Origin: Mycogone perniciosa
Lineage: Eukaryota; Ascomycota; Sordariomycetes; Hypocreales; Hypocreaceae
Length of the DNA stretch: 64,000 nt
Assembly (NCBI GenBank): GCA_025331125.1
Contig: JAOALB010000106.1
Location: 143,510-207,509 of the forward strand
Direction: 5' to 3'
The notes under the pieces are model-generated. The model was not told the origin of the DNA. It did no database searches and saw only the letters and a program-made list of their open reading frames with translations. The position numbers and the translations under genes are program-made. The first letter of the stretch is position 1. Each line of letters opens with the position of its first letter. Below are positions 52,469-64,000 of this stretch, piece by piece.

Positions 52469-53656
52469 CTAAATGCCATGTTTCTTCAGCGAAACCACCG
52501 TATCAACAATCGTCTTCTCTAGCCCTGTCCACTCAATACCCAGCAACTTAACCGTCTCCTCATTATCATATAGAAACGTCTCCCCTTTCCTCGGCCCCTC
52601 CCCTCCCTTTACCTCCGGCCCGGGCAGCCTGTCCACATACTCGGGGAACTTGTCCTTCACAATCGTCACAATCTCACGGTTGCCCGTACTTCCCCCTACC
52701 GTGAAGAGTCGCTTGCCGCTGGCTTCTGCAACTTCCAGCGCACGAATATGCGCGCGAGCCAAGTCTCGCACGTCTACCCACAGAGGGATAGGACCCACGG
52801 AGGGGATGGCGCCCTTCCACTGGCCGCGAAGCAGGGCGACAACTCGCTCGTTGGACGTGTTGATCGCATCAAGAGATGCTAGGTGGTGCGCCACGGGACC
52901 GAGAACTAGGGGCGGGTTCACCGTGACGAGATCAAACGAGGGCTTCTCTGTCTCGACGAAGTCCCATGCTGCGCGCTCGGCGAGCGTTTTCGAGACGCGG
53001 TATGCAGTAGGTGGAGAGCGGGTTATGTCTGCTAAGCCGTCTGGATTCCACGACGTTTCTGAGAACACGTGGGTCCCATCTGTGAAGTGCTTCTCGTCGA
53101 GAATAGCGGCGAATGAAGATGTAACGACGACTCGGCGCACATTCGGGGCGTCACGCTTGATAGCTTTTAGAATGCCCGTCGTGCCGTTCACAGCGGGATC
53201 GATCAGCTCCGTCTGCGCATCGGACCACTTATAGTGGAACGGACTGGCGGTATGAAGCACGGCTTCGAGACCGTTGGCTTCCTGCGCGACGATGGCGTCA
53301 AAGGCACCGGGCTGGGCTATGTCAGGGACGATGGCGACGGAGAGGCGGTTTTGCCGGACAACTGAGGCGTGGATGGAGCGGATTTCTTGGGCTTTGGATT
53401 CAGAGCGGACGGTGGTGATGACGGTGTGGCCTTGGGAGAGGAGTTGTTCGAGGATGTGAGCTGTGTGAGTGAGTTAGTCGAGCTGACTATGTTTCTGTGA
53501 TGATGCTTTCGTCTTTCGTGGAGTTTCACGTACCGGCAATGAAGCCTGAGCCCCCTATTTCATGAATGTTAGTCAAGGGGTCTTCTGAAAATAGCCCGTC
53601 ATGAGTGAGGAGCAAGTCCCAGGACTGTTCATACCTGTGAGAAGAATCTTGGTCAT
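52469..53656 (-). CDS. NAD(P)-dependent reductase, DFR/GRE2-like (extended SDR)
   Basis: Three exons, 53656-53635 (22 bases), 53554-53534 (21 bases) and 53460-52469, give 344 residues. The two tiny exons encode MTKILLTGGSGFIAAHILEQ, the dinucleotide-binding motif, which is absent without them. Further family marks are VLHTASPFHY, VTSSFAAI and TAYRVSKTLAE with the catalytic Tyr and Lys, plus NPPLVLGP. Members reduce carbonyls such as methylglyoxal or dihydroflavonols with NADPH; the substrate here is not known. A TATATATA run on this strand at 53763-53770 lies about 107 bases upstream of the ATG. Confidence 0.9.
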
Positions 53657-54480
53657 TGTGACTTCGTGATTACTGCTAAACACACAATTCTAGGATATCA
53701 AGTTTAGACTGAATGGAAACGAAGCACTACATAACTGAGAGTTCAAGGGGAGAAAGCTAGATATATATAGCAGTCCTCGAGTCAATACATAGACACATAG
53801 TAGACCTCACACTCCACGGCTCTCACATATCTGAAAGCCGATTTCTAACATTCTCCCCATCTTGGACGTCCGAGTCATCTCGATGAGACCATACAGCCAT
53901 CCCCTGCGTCGGATATACGGAGTACAAGGAGATAAAAAAGATCATTCCCATCATTAGACTTGCCAGTTGAAGTTATCGCCTAACGTCTGATTGTTGGTGA
54001 GTAAGTCCGATATTCTCTCTTAACGCCGAAAGTTTGTCACAAAAGCACAGGTCTGTTGAGTGGGACATATATACTCCGTGGATTACTCCGTACCCGGTTT
54101 CCACATGAGACTGCGGACAAGAGTCTGAACGCAAGAGAAAATGATGCATTTCGGAGGTATGTAGTCCAGGAGTTGTTTGTTCAATGTACATAGATACGGC
54201 TTTCACGCCAAAGCCGACAGGGCTGTCTCTGAAAACTCGCATGGGCCACATCGCGTTGCCCAAAGCCCACAATATGCTCCTCAGGCCAGTTGCACATTGG
54301 TCCATAGGACGAACTCTTTCGTCCCGGCTCCTCGTTGCCTAGGCCAGCACGCATCTCTGCTGTCACAAGGTAGGTCGAGGAGCCACGTGCGTAACAAGAT
54401 CGCACACAACAGTGGATTCCCCTTCGGAATCCTATGCTGCACCAGAACGTCCTCACATTCACCTCCCCTCCTCATCCTAG
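53657..54480. other. Intergenic region and promoter of the reductase
   Basis: About 0.8 kb without a gene. It holds the TATA run at 53763-53770 and TACGGAGTA at 53916-53924 and TACTCCGTA at 54084-54092. Confidence 0.5.
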
Positions 54481-57005
54481 CTATGACTTGGCAGAAGCTG
54501 GCGGGGCCGGCGACTCCGGCGGATGAGGGACGCCTAACCCAGGCGGTTGGGGAATGTCTTCGGGTATAGGCAGAGTCAGAGGTCCCTTGGGAATGATCGT
54601 CCGGCCCGGCAACTTCTCCCCTCGAATAACCCTCTCCACTTCATCCTTATCTAGTGTCTCATATTGAACCAAGGCCTGCGCCAGCAGGTCCAACTCCTTG
54701 CGCTTCTCCGTCAGGAGCTTCCTTACTTCTTCGTAGGATTTCGTCAGTGTCTTCTGAACCTCGCCCTCAATCAAGGCCTTGGTCCCAGAGCTGAGATTCT
54801 CATATCTCCTGCCATACTCAACAGGCCCCAAAGCGCTGGACATGCCAAAGTGTGTAACCATCATATAGCCCAAGTCCGTCGCTCTCTCAAGATCCTAGAT
54901 AACTGTCAGCATAAAAATAGGCTCTTAGATATCACGGTAGGACTTACATTGGAAACCCCAGACGTAACCTTGTCATCGCCGTACCGGATTTCCTCTGCCA
55001 TCTTGCCACCAAGTAGCACTCGAATGTTGGACATGTACTCAGCTGCTGTGTAAGAGTACTTGTCCATCGCCGGAAGATGCGCAGTGTGACCCAGTGAGGG
55101 ACCCTTGGGGAGAATCGTGACCTTGTAAAGCCTGTTGGAGCTCTCCGTCTCAAAAAGTTGAACTAGAGCATGACCAGCCTCGTGATACGCCGTCATTTCC
55201 TTCTCTTTCTCCGTAACAACCATCGATTTCCTCTCTGCGCCCATGGTAATCCTGTCGAATGCCCAGTCAATGTCCTGCTTGGAAATTTCGGTAGCTTTGG
55301 CTCTACTGGCCCGAAGTGCCGCCACATTAAGCATGTTCTCGAGATCAGCTCCAGATTGTCCAGGAGAGCGCGCGGCAACGGCGCCTAGGTCGACATCATG
55401 GGATAGTCTAATCTTCTTGGCGTGGTGCTTCAAGATTGCAAGTCGGCCACGAACATCCGGAAGGTCCACATTGATATGTCGGTCAAATCGTCCGGGTCTT
55501 GTCAAGGCCTTGTCAAGCAACTTGGGCAAGTTCGTGGCCGCCATGATAATGATTTTGGTATCCGTGTCGAATCCATCGAGTTCCGTAAGCAACTGGTTCA
55601 AAGTTTGCTTGGAGTGAGCTTGATCCCGAGGATTGCGCTTTCCACCAATAGCGTCCAGTTCGTCAATGAAGATGATAGCAGGCGACTTTGCTTTGGCCGC
55701 GGAGAACAGTTCACGGACTCTCTTGGCTCCAACCCCCACAAAGATTTCGTCAAACTCGCTTCCAGACATGTAGAAGAAGGGAACACCAGCTTCTCCAGCG
55801 ACAGCACGAGCAAGCAGCGTCTTTCCGGTACCAGGAGGACCAACCAGGAGTACACCCTTGGGCAACTTGGCACCAAGATCCGAGAAACTGTCGGGGTTGC
55901 GCAAGAACTCAACCACTTCCTGCAGCTCTTCCTTGGCCTCGTCGCATCCGTGGACGTCATCAAAACGCGTAGTCTGTTTCTCGGCCTTGACCTCAGAATC
56001 GTTCTTTGCCCCTGGTCCGCGTCTAAAGGTACTCAGGGTCTCGATCAGGATTGTAACAGCAGCAAAGCACAGATAGGTAAACACGATGAAAGTGGCGAAA
56101 AACTTGACCCAGCGAAAGATGAGCGAACGAGTTGACTCCTGGACAACGACGTGAATGGGCTCTCCTTTGACGCCCATTGAACCACCAAGAGCCGCGCTGC
56201 CAATTGCTTGCTCATTGCCTGACCACTGACTGCGTCCAAAAGCAGGAGATCCAGTTGCGCTAGCCACATTGTTTGTCCCAGCATTGAGCGTTGCCAGTGC
56301 CTTCTTGTAAGCATCTTCCGTAGCTGCATTCGACGCGAAACGACCGGTTTGATATCTCTCGACCAAGATGCCAGGCATGTTAGCCCTCAGAAGGAGCTGG
56401 TAAAACGCACTCTGCAGGTTCGCATTTCCGGGGTTCCTATTTGCCGATTCCTCAACACTTGCCAGTTGATTGCGCGAGATTCCATTCGATGTTCCAAAGC
56501 CTCTTTGTTGTGTAACCATAGTCCTAGACAGGATTCGAGTCGTAGAGAGCGTACGTAACGGCGAGAAGACGGTAGGAGATGATCGCATAAACAGGTTGAC
56601 AAAGGGAGACGAGACGGTATCCAGAGGTTGAAAGTAAGGCCGTCGAAGGATGGGATTCGCCGCGAGCAAGCCTACGCGGCCGAGGCCCGATACCGTCGCA
56701 TTGATGTTCGTTCGCTCCACTGCGCCAGGCATTGTCATCGGCGTGCGAGCCTGTATCGTCGTCTCTTGAAGGAATTCGGGTAGCTGAGGTCGTTCTACCT
56801 ATTGCAGAGGATTAGCCTTGGTTCATTTCGATGGTTCCGCAGAACATCGTACCTTTGTCGCAACGTCCGCCTTGGCTTCAGCGTGCGAAGTCTCGGTGGC
56901 CGCAGAAATTGTATCAGTTTGCTGGCGGGATACAGTCGAAGGCCTCCACGGCCTCGCAAGGGTATTTGCTATTGAGGGCAAAGCATCCGCCGTGGCCGCC
57001 GCCAT
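54481..57005 (-). CDS. YME1: Mitochondrial inner-membrane i-AAA protease Yme1
   Basis: Three exons, 57005-56853, 56798-54948 and 54894-54481, give 805 residues. A long basic N-terminal region suits a mitochondrial targeting sequence. One membrane segment lies near 284-304 (FATFIVFTYLCFAAVTIL). The AAA module has Walker A GPPGTGKT (about 371-378), Walker B IIFIDELDA, and the arginine-finger region RPGRFDRHINV. The metalloprotease part has HEAGH (about 590-594), which binds zinc. One membrane span and a domain facing the intermembrane space mark the i-AAA type. It degrades unfolded and surplus inner-membrane and intermembrane-space proteins. An alternative first exon (57106-57080) would splice in phase and add nine residues, MAFYVGLLP, upstream of the called start. 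Confidence 0.95.
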
Positions 57006-58375
57006 AGTCTTTAGTCGGTTGCGTCAGTCCACGTGTTGTTCTCACAAGAAGCGCATCAGCTGTAATTGAGTCTTCTTACCGGCAGCAAACCAACATAGAA
57101 TGCCATGATCGGCTACTAAACTTGGCCAACACACAAATCCAAGATCAAGTGTGGTTCCGCAACAGATGAACGAGGGAAGAGAGAGGTGGTCTTATGACGT
57201 GAATCTGTAGCCTGCTCGGCGTTGGGCAAACGCCAGAGCCAGCGGCGGGCAGTTAACCCAGTCGTGTAAAGACAGAATGCTTTTTGGTCGCGCGCAGTCT
57301 CGTTGAGGGGACTTGGAGAAACAATCTACCTCGATACACTCATGGTGCCGACTCGAGTGCTCGCTCTTGTGATATTAACTTGCCACTCAGCCAGGTTCCC
57401 AACGTCTCGGCGTTTCTATCGGTTGACAGCTTTTCCGACTGTCATTCCTGTTATTATTAGTCAGCATTCTCGAATCAGTCACCTGACAAACTCTCTTAAA
57501 GTGACTCTAACCCATTCTTGCCGCCACCACAAATGCCAATAGGCTTTACCAGCTGAAAATGTTCAAACCGAGTAGCAGTATGCTCCTGTAATGAAGAATA
57601 ATCCAGAATACCGAACAATTGATTAGTGTCAGTCATTGCGTGGAATCAATGCTACAGGTCTCCATTCCGTCATTCGGCTTGCTTGCATCACATCCTTCAG
57701 CCGAAGATCTACCGACCTTCTGGTAGTTCGATTTCCCTTTTGAGAACTCTCAACGCCACCAATGCAGCCATGATCTCATCTTGCTGTTCGTGTCTTGAAT
57801 GAGTAAGTTGAGATTCGCTTTAAATCCACTGCATCTGCCACACACTCAGACGATGATAGCCTCATGGTACTTCGTAAGTCACACATTTAGTATTTATCAC
57901 ATTATCTTGCTAACTAAATCAATAGTACTTTGTCTGTTAAAATTAAAATCAGTACTCAATCCATCGAGCATCCAACATAAATGTTGTACTCGTGCTCGTT
58001 TCCATGTTCCATCATCCATCATATCAACATTAACCATTTGCCATGTCGCATTCCTTGTCTCCGGCCGTTCAAATGGTTCAACATCAAATGTTGCATGTTA
58101 TTTTATGTTCTAATCCCACTTGACCAATCCACAGGCGGCCAACATCATGTTGAATGAAAAAAAATGAGCCAGATAGTAATAGTAAGTGACTCTATGCCTC
58201 CCAAGGGGTATATCCAACGCCATACCAGCAAGCCAGAACGCTGGGTAATCATAACATCTGCCGAACCAATAAATGCATAAAAAAGTAGTGTTACACAGAA
58301 ATGTGGCCTGGTTGTGAGCCACCTTGTCACGCCATGTCCCTCTGAAGGATACTGTGGCAGATCCGAGAGGCATGT
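57006..58375. other. Intergenic region, no gene seen
   Basis: About 1.4 kb between YME1 and the C2H2 factor, both on the minus strand. It includes the possible non-called first exon of YME1 (57080-57106) and TACTTCGTA at 57868-57876. AT-rich from 57860 to 58200, presumably the 3' region of the C2H2 gene at its right end. Confidence 0.5.
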
Positions 58376-59800
58376 TTACATGGCCTCAATTCTGCTGCTT
58401 GGCAGCTGCATTGAGGGATCGACAAACTCGATCTTTGGTCCGCTGTACAGGTCGTAGATGCCGGATCCGAATGGCGGCAACTGTCCGATCGTGGTAACCT
58501 CCATCGGTGGTTGGTATTGGTACCACTGCTCAGGCTCAGACTGAGGCGATGAATGAGGGTATTGCTCTGGTGTGGCCTGGTTTGACGCTTGTTGCGCCTG
58601 GGCTGACATTTGCTGATGTGAGTACGCGACCATGGACGCGTGCTGCTCAACTGGCGTCGCGCTGTGCAAAGCATATGTAGCACTCTGCGGTCCATGGTGT
58701 GTGTACAGACCTTCCTGCATGGATGGACTTTGAGAGGCAGATGAAAAGCTACTCGGGCTACTGTGCAGGGAGCTGCAGATGCCCGGTGTCGAATATGGAA
58801 TCTCAATTGTGGGTCGATTGACATGTTGACGAGAAACGTGGTATTGGTGTTGAATGTGGTTGGTAGTCATTGTCGCAATACCAGGGTTGTTCTGATCAAT
58901 GATATAGAAGGGCTGTTGGGGCATGCTAGCAGATCGCTGGAGCACAGCCATGTGGTGATGCTGCTCCGGCATTGATGTGCCGTGAAATTCGTGCATGCCT
59001 GTCGCAATGCCATGGCGGTGAGTGAATTGCTCTCCCATATTATAGTTATTCATATGATGTCCAAAATCGGCCAAAGAGGCTGCGCGATGCGTGTGTCCTT
59101 GGGGCATCACGGCGTGGCTGGGGACCACGCCATGAGCCGGCCAGGACATGGGGGGCTGAGTTGGAGTGGATGGCGATTCGCCAGGGTCAGACTCAGAAGT
59201 ATAGTCATCCATGAGCTCATTCGAGTGAATGCCACGCTGATGGGACCTGCGTTGATGCTTGACCATGGTCGTTTTCCGGCAAAAGCTATTAGATATCGTA
59301 TTAGTCTTGCTGACTTGCATGTATTACCTAATAACTCTTACCTCTTTAAGCAACCATCATGGGCGCACTTGTAGGGGCGCTTGCCGGTATGAATACGGCG
59401 GTGCCTTGCAAGACTAGATGACTACACAGATAGATATAAGCACTTGTCCGTTCTTGGCATTCGATAATTACTTACGTCGGAAAATCGCTTTCCACAGCCC
59501 ATATGCTGACATTGGTGAGGCTTCTCGCCGGTGTGTGTCCTGATGTGAACGGTCAGGGCACTGCGCTGGATGAAGCTCTTGCCACAGCCCGGTATCGAGC
59601 AAGAGTACGGTCGCTCATTTGTGTGGATCCTGTAGTGCCTTTGCAAGTCTGACTTGCGGTTGAAGCTCTGGTCAAATAGTTAGCATTCTACTGCACAATC
59701 GGGTAACCGCATTGGTTCCTCGTACCTTGTTACACGATTCCCAGTCACATTGGAAAGGCCTTGTGGCAGGCTCATACTCGACCAACTCCAAAAGTTCCAT
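58376..59800 (-). CDS. Four-finger C2H2 transcription factor
   Basis: Four exons, 59800-59726, 59667-59476, 59421-59342 and 59285-58376, give 418 residues with all phases closing. Four fingers lie at the N-terminus in tandem: CDWESCNKSFNRKSDLQRH, CSIPGCGKSFIQRSALTVH, CQHMGCGKRFSDSSSLARH and CAHDGCLKSFCRKTTMVKH, joined by TNERPYS, TGEKPHQ and TGKRPYK linkers as in DNA-binding fingers. Introns fall inside fingers, so unspliced DNA hides two of them. RRSHQRGIHSNEL follows, then a Gln/His/Ser/Pro-rich activation-type region. This is a conserved fungal regulator type, but I cannot name its target genes. A 4-kb gene-free region lies upstream, as is common for regulators. Confidence 0.9.
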
Positions 59801-61245
59801 TGTGAGAGATATTGCCAACCTTGACTATCTGAACGTAGTTGAAGGATGTGGTATTGGAGAGACTGGCGGTCGAGAGAAACGTTCGAATAGGCTAGCCGAG
59901 ATAAAAGAAGGCGAACGTATCCAAGTTTGAGGTATAGGAGTGATTGGCTCAAACAGTCATATCGATCCTCAGTAGTTTTGTAGTAGCGGCAAAGTCGACC
60001 AAGGATACTGGACAGGAGAAGTATACAGGATGTAAGAATTGGCGTGAGAAGAAGGGCTGGACGGTGTAGTTATTCTTGGACTGGCTAGGTCCCTGTGATG
60101 ACTGGGTAAGCTTGTGCGACTGAGTCGATGAGAGTTTTGATGTGGTATGTGCTTGATTCGGCAATGCGGCGCTCAAATCGGGTGCAAATATGGAATTGGC
60201 GCAGCAATGGACCGGGTCACCGTATGCAAAGTAAAATGATGCCGAAGGGCGCGTGGATCCCGGCTGTTTGCTTGGCGGGGGGAGAGGCGGACAGGCTCTC
60301 GTTTTTTGTGCCAGACAAATCTCGATGAGCCGCTTCGAGGAGGGTCGTGTAACCAGAGGCGCAAAAGGCTGAAGTGATAATATTTGATGTTTGCAGGAGC
60401 AGGGAGTATTGGCGAGGACCGGAATCGCAAAGAACCGGGTTGGCGGGGAGGTTCCTGACTAGAGCAGGATAAGAGGCAGTGATGAGAGGATATTCATATA
60501 ATTCGAGGTCGGGTCGAGTCGAGAGTCAAGGCAAGGTAAGACTGGTTCAGCTCAAGTAAAACACAAGTAAGTCAATGCAAGGGATGCAGCGTCGAATTGT
60601 GTCTTTGACGTGGTTGAATGGCAATGTTTCTCAATGCCTTGCGGGTGAGCAAGAGAGAAAGAGAGAGACAGAGACAGAGACAGAGATTGAGATGATCGGC
60701 AGAGGAACAGAGCAAGAAGACGAACAGGGAAGCAATGCCATGGGGATGGATATATACGTGCATCACAGGTGCAAGGAGTCGAAGTTGAGAAAGACCCAAG
60801 CATGGGGCACTACTACAACGGGCCAGAGTGGGGATTCGGCCACACTACGTCGTCGCAGTAGTAGCAGGAGGAAGACGACCTTAGCAAAAGTAGGCCTTCG
60901 CGATAGTGTAAGTGTTAATGGAGTCGTGGCGCAACCGGGGGGGGGGGTATGGCAATCACATCGGGGACCCTGGTGAGCAAGGAAGCCATCAAGGCCAGGG
61001 TATCTATCCAGCGGTTGAGTGGCCATGGCCAAGGTGGACTAGCTTGACGGATCGACACAGCGATTGGCCCCAGCCGCCGTTAGCGTATCTGGGACCCCGA
61101 CAAATCGAACGAGACATTGTGTGCCAAACAAGGGACGGAGGACGTTTCTTGGGCAAATTTGAGAGGGGCGTGAAGCAATGGCAAAGGGCGAGGGGGCGTG
61201 GACAGGGTTGAACAGAGATGGGCTCTTCCAAATTGCGATAGTAGG

Positions 61246-61266
61246 ACTCCGTACTCCGTACTCCGT
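61246..61266. repeat. Tandem heptamer ACTCCGT x3
   Basis: Three exact head-to-tail copies of ACTCCGT, followed by AGTCGTAGTAG. It shows that the dispersed 9-mer TACTCCGTA is one and two-sevenths turns of a heptamer that can expand. Confidence 0.9.
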
Positions 61267-62351
61267 AGTCGTAGTAGAAAATAGAGTCGAGCAAAAGGAC
61301 AAGGCCGGGGCAAGGACGTCGTTCACTGCTTAGAACCAGGGCCAGGGCCAATCTTGCCAGGGCAGGGCCCTCAATCGCCGTGAGCCGTGAGGTCTGTCGG
61401 CCATAGCACGATGTGTCAAATATGGAGTGGCATGTTGAGAGAAAGAGGCAAACGGTCGGGTTCTCTCGTACCGTATTCGTAGCATTAGCAAGCCTGATGT
61501 GAGCGACTACTGCAAGGTCGGATACGTACGTACCTTTTGATGATGCATGTGCGCTTCTGCAGGGTTGCTGCGAGGGCCTTGAGAGAGAGCGAAAGCGCTG
61601 CTAGGGCTCAGAGTATCCCATCATCATCCATGTAGGACTAGTCCATAGCTGTGGATTGAAGTTTGGTTTGGTTTGGTTTGGATGGAGGATGTGGATTGTG
61701 GATTGTGGGTTCGGATTTACTGTGGCTGCGGGGTGAGAGACCTGTCTTGGCAGAGTGGGGGGAGGGGTGTGGCAGAAGGGGTAAGTGCATATCGCTGTAT
61801 GAAGATGACAATTCCTGCTAAGCACATAACACCTAAATACAGCTGGACGCTGATATGGTTGGTACGCGCCACGCCCACGGGAGGCTGGCTGACACATCAT
61901 ACCCCATTCCAGATATCGGGCCAGCTAAGAGTATTGTACTATTATATCCGCCATCTGATATATGCCGCCTGGTAAGGCCACCTGGTAATGCCACGCGGTG
62001 TGCCTCACTGCGGCAAACACATTGGCTGTCTCGGTGCTATGGGGCTGCTGCTGCTACTACTACTACCGAAGCTCATCCATGTATAAGTCGCTGCATGCTA
62101 AGCATAACATGGCATGGTAAAGGTAGTAGTAGATGTGTACTTAGTCCTAATGTAGGATGTAGTATTACTCCGTACGACAAGACAGAGTACGAGTAGAGTC
62201 AGCTACTGCAGACAGATAGTGCCCACGGACCAGGTCAGTCATCTTTGTGCTGATTGTTGCGGGATGACACCTGTCACGGCATTCTCCGCCCCATATAATA
62301 TATTGTGCACTTGCGTCGATATGGATCTCCCGTTTGGATTGAGAGTACTTT

Positions 62352-62367
62352 TACTCCGTACGGAGTA
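62352..62367. repeat. Perfect 16-bp palindrome of the 9-mer element
   Basis: TACTCCGTACGGAGTA, the core of the palindrome at 35798-35815. Confidence 0.9.
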
Positions 62368-63923
62368 TCAAATGATGATGTTGGCTGAGGGGCTTGAATC
62401 CGCTTGATTGCTTTTCCCCATAGCAATGCCCATCGCCCAGCTCCCCGCTGCCTGGGAAAAAGCATTTCGTCCCGCCCATTACGAGCACGGAGTTGCCGTC
62501 CAATGTCCATCTGCTGCCTGCCTATCTGCTATCTGTCTATCATCAATTGAACTTGATTGAACTTGCGAGTAATACTCCTACTACTGCTATTACTACCAAT
62601 TGGCATGATAATAGGGCCGTTCCGTCGCACGCAGCAGCAAAAGGTCATGGTACGCCCCGCCACCAGGGTTATCTCTTCCTGCAAAGGCTAACATCGTTCA
62701 ATTGCCTCTGTGTATTAATCGGTGGTCATGTGGATATCACGGCCAGTACGATGTAGTACTGTGGCCACGCCGTGCAGTAGCATCGCCTCACCTGCATCTC
62801 GCATACACACTCGTACATACGGAGTACTCTCATAAGCATCTCATAGCGATGGCATGCTTTTCTGCCTCCTGGCTTCCTCCGGCTGTTGGGAATTATTCCC
62901 TGTCTCCTGGGTCCCCGAAACATGGAACGGATGTCTGTGTGGTAGAGCGTGCATAAGCCTGCTTCTTCGTCGTCTTCTTTTTTTTTTCATATGTCAAAAC
63001 TCTCATGTTTCAAGTCAGGAAGATGGCCTCCTGGCTAAATGGCTCATGCCTTTGGGAGGATCTTCAAAGTGGCGTTGCTATTAGTGATAATAGTGATGGT
63101 AATCGCTGGCGATTGTGAGCCTCACTTCCCGGCATCTTGGAACCCACGAGTCCTTTGCCGCGGCAAACCAGCCACTTATGCAACAAGCGACAATTTTTTC
63201 CTTCTTAGTTTTTTGGGGTTTTTTTACGAATTCGGTTGGGTGTTTCCTAGAACGGACACATGTAGCTCCAAATGGGCCGAACTCGTATGGCCTGCATAAC
63301 CATCAATGGACATATCTCCACAGACGCAATTCAGCCGCTCAAGCGAAGTCTAAGATCTTTAAAGAATGATTTTTGCCGTCTTTCCCGGCGTCAATTGAGA
63401 GGTTAATGCTATTATTCGGGCAATGCGGGAATTCATCTTCATGGCAGAGTGTCCCAATTGTGGACAGGAAGGCCAGCCGGGTGCGTGCTATCAGATTCTG
63501 CAAGAAATGGATTTGATCCGAGAGTGGGCATCATCTGCAGCGTCTGCTAGCGCCCTTGTAGTGGTATCTACCTATGTCGTTCTGCTTCCTTAATCTTCTC
63601 CCTCTCCCGACTCAAAATACAAAATACCAGCAGGCTGGTTGTCGCAGTCCATGAATGAGATAGAAGTAGAACCAGCATGGAAAGTGACTCCCTCCTAGCG
63701 CATCATTGGTTGTTTCATAGATTTTGTCCTATTGATATCTGAATCTAACTGTGGAGCGTCAAAGAGATACGGCAATGGGTTCTACCACAAATGCATGGGG
63801 CAATATCTGAGCACGAACGTGTTTGTGAACGTGCCATCTCGTGCCACGGACTTTTTTCTCCTCTTTTCAACGGAAGAGAAAAACATGTGGACGAAACGAT
63901 AGCCTCGTACGGAGCACAAGTAC

Positions 63924-64000
<77 letters not shown>
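63924..64000. repeat. TAA trinucleotide microsatellite reaching the window end
   Basis: At least 25 uninterrupted TAA units run to the last base, so the true length is unknown. An assembly could break at such a repeat. Confidence 0.95.

Larger units (their letters stand above)
59801..64000. other. 4.2-kb gene-free upstream region of the C2H2 gene
   Basis: No gene is supported. The part 60640-60710 is a purine-rich GAGACA-type repeat; 60937-60947 is a run of eleven G; 61651-61672 repeats GGTTT. It holds ACTCCGT in three tandem copies (61246-61266), TACTCCGTA at 62166, the palindrome at 62352-62367 and TACGGAGTA at 62818. Parts nearest 59800 probably form a long 5' leader. Confidence 0.5.

Noticed and set aside
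1..64000. CRISPR arrays, bacterial-type operons or defence systems
   Set aside because: No regular spaced repeats were seen; introns and gene structure are eukaryotic.
1..64000. Secondary-metabolite gene cluster
   Set aside because: Isolated oxidoreductases are present (SDR, DFR-like, two FAD enzymes, ALDH) but no polyketide synthase, NRPS, terpene cyclase or P450, and they are spread among housekeeping genes.

Overview
This window reads as nuclear DNA of a filamentous ascomycete (Pezizomycotina). Genes are monocistronic on both strands, introns are 45-90 bases with GT-AG borders and CTAAC/CTGAC-type branch sites, and the gene set (Rgp1, Dbp6, Gpi3/PIG-A, fungal Orc6, Yme1, Ssp120, TYW2, 2EXR-domain proteins) is typical of that group. 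Placement in Sordariomycetes, perhaps Hypocreales, is my impression from protein style and is not proven. Several genes needed exon joining by hand; their reading phases closed exactly at every junction given.

Layout. 0-10.3 kb holds three housekeeping-type genes on the + strand: the 3' part of RGP1, a large WD40 protein of the MABP1/WDR62 type, and a BRD8-like bromodomain protein. 10.5-11.5 kb is a frameshifted 2EXR gene. 11.5-19 kb is an AT-rich accessory island: a spliced cysteine-rich secreted peptide gene, a decaying tandem family of small secreted proteins (one intact copy, one copy with two stops, three tail fragments), a displaced duplicate of the 3' end of the neighbouring GPI3 gene, and a solo LTR with a perfect 5-bp target duplication. 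19-29.6 kb holds GPI3 and DBP6 (divergent), a tetraspanin, a DHCR24-like FAD enzyme and a secreted lactone-oxidase-like FAD enzyme (convergent). 31.4 kb is an intron-containing tRNA-Gln(TTG). 32.7-35.2 kb has a jacalin-like lectin and an aldehyde dehydrogenase. 35.2-39 kb is gene-poor. 39-47.7 kb has a C2H2 protein, a second frameshifted 2EXR gene, TRM12/TYW2, SSP120, ORC6 and a short-chain dehydrogenase. 50.6-59.8 kb has a single-pass membrane protein, a DFR/GRE2-like reductase, the i-AAA protease YME1 and a four-finger C2H2 transcription factor. The last 4.2 kb has no gene and ends in a TAA microsatellite.

I see no biosynthetic cluster or defence system. The strongest unexplained signals are (1) a dispersed 9-mer TACTCCGTA/TACGGAGTA with its sister TACGAAGTA/TACTTCGTA, found about 30 times in non-coding DNA and sometimes forming perfect palindromes or tandem heptamers, and (2) the rearranged, transition-riddled small-secreted-protein island next to GPI3. 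Two paralogous 2EXR genes that each need one frame change are a third point of interest.
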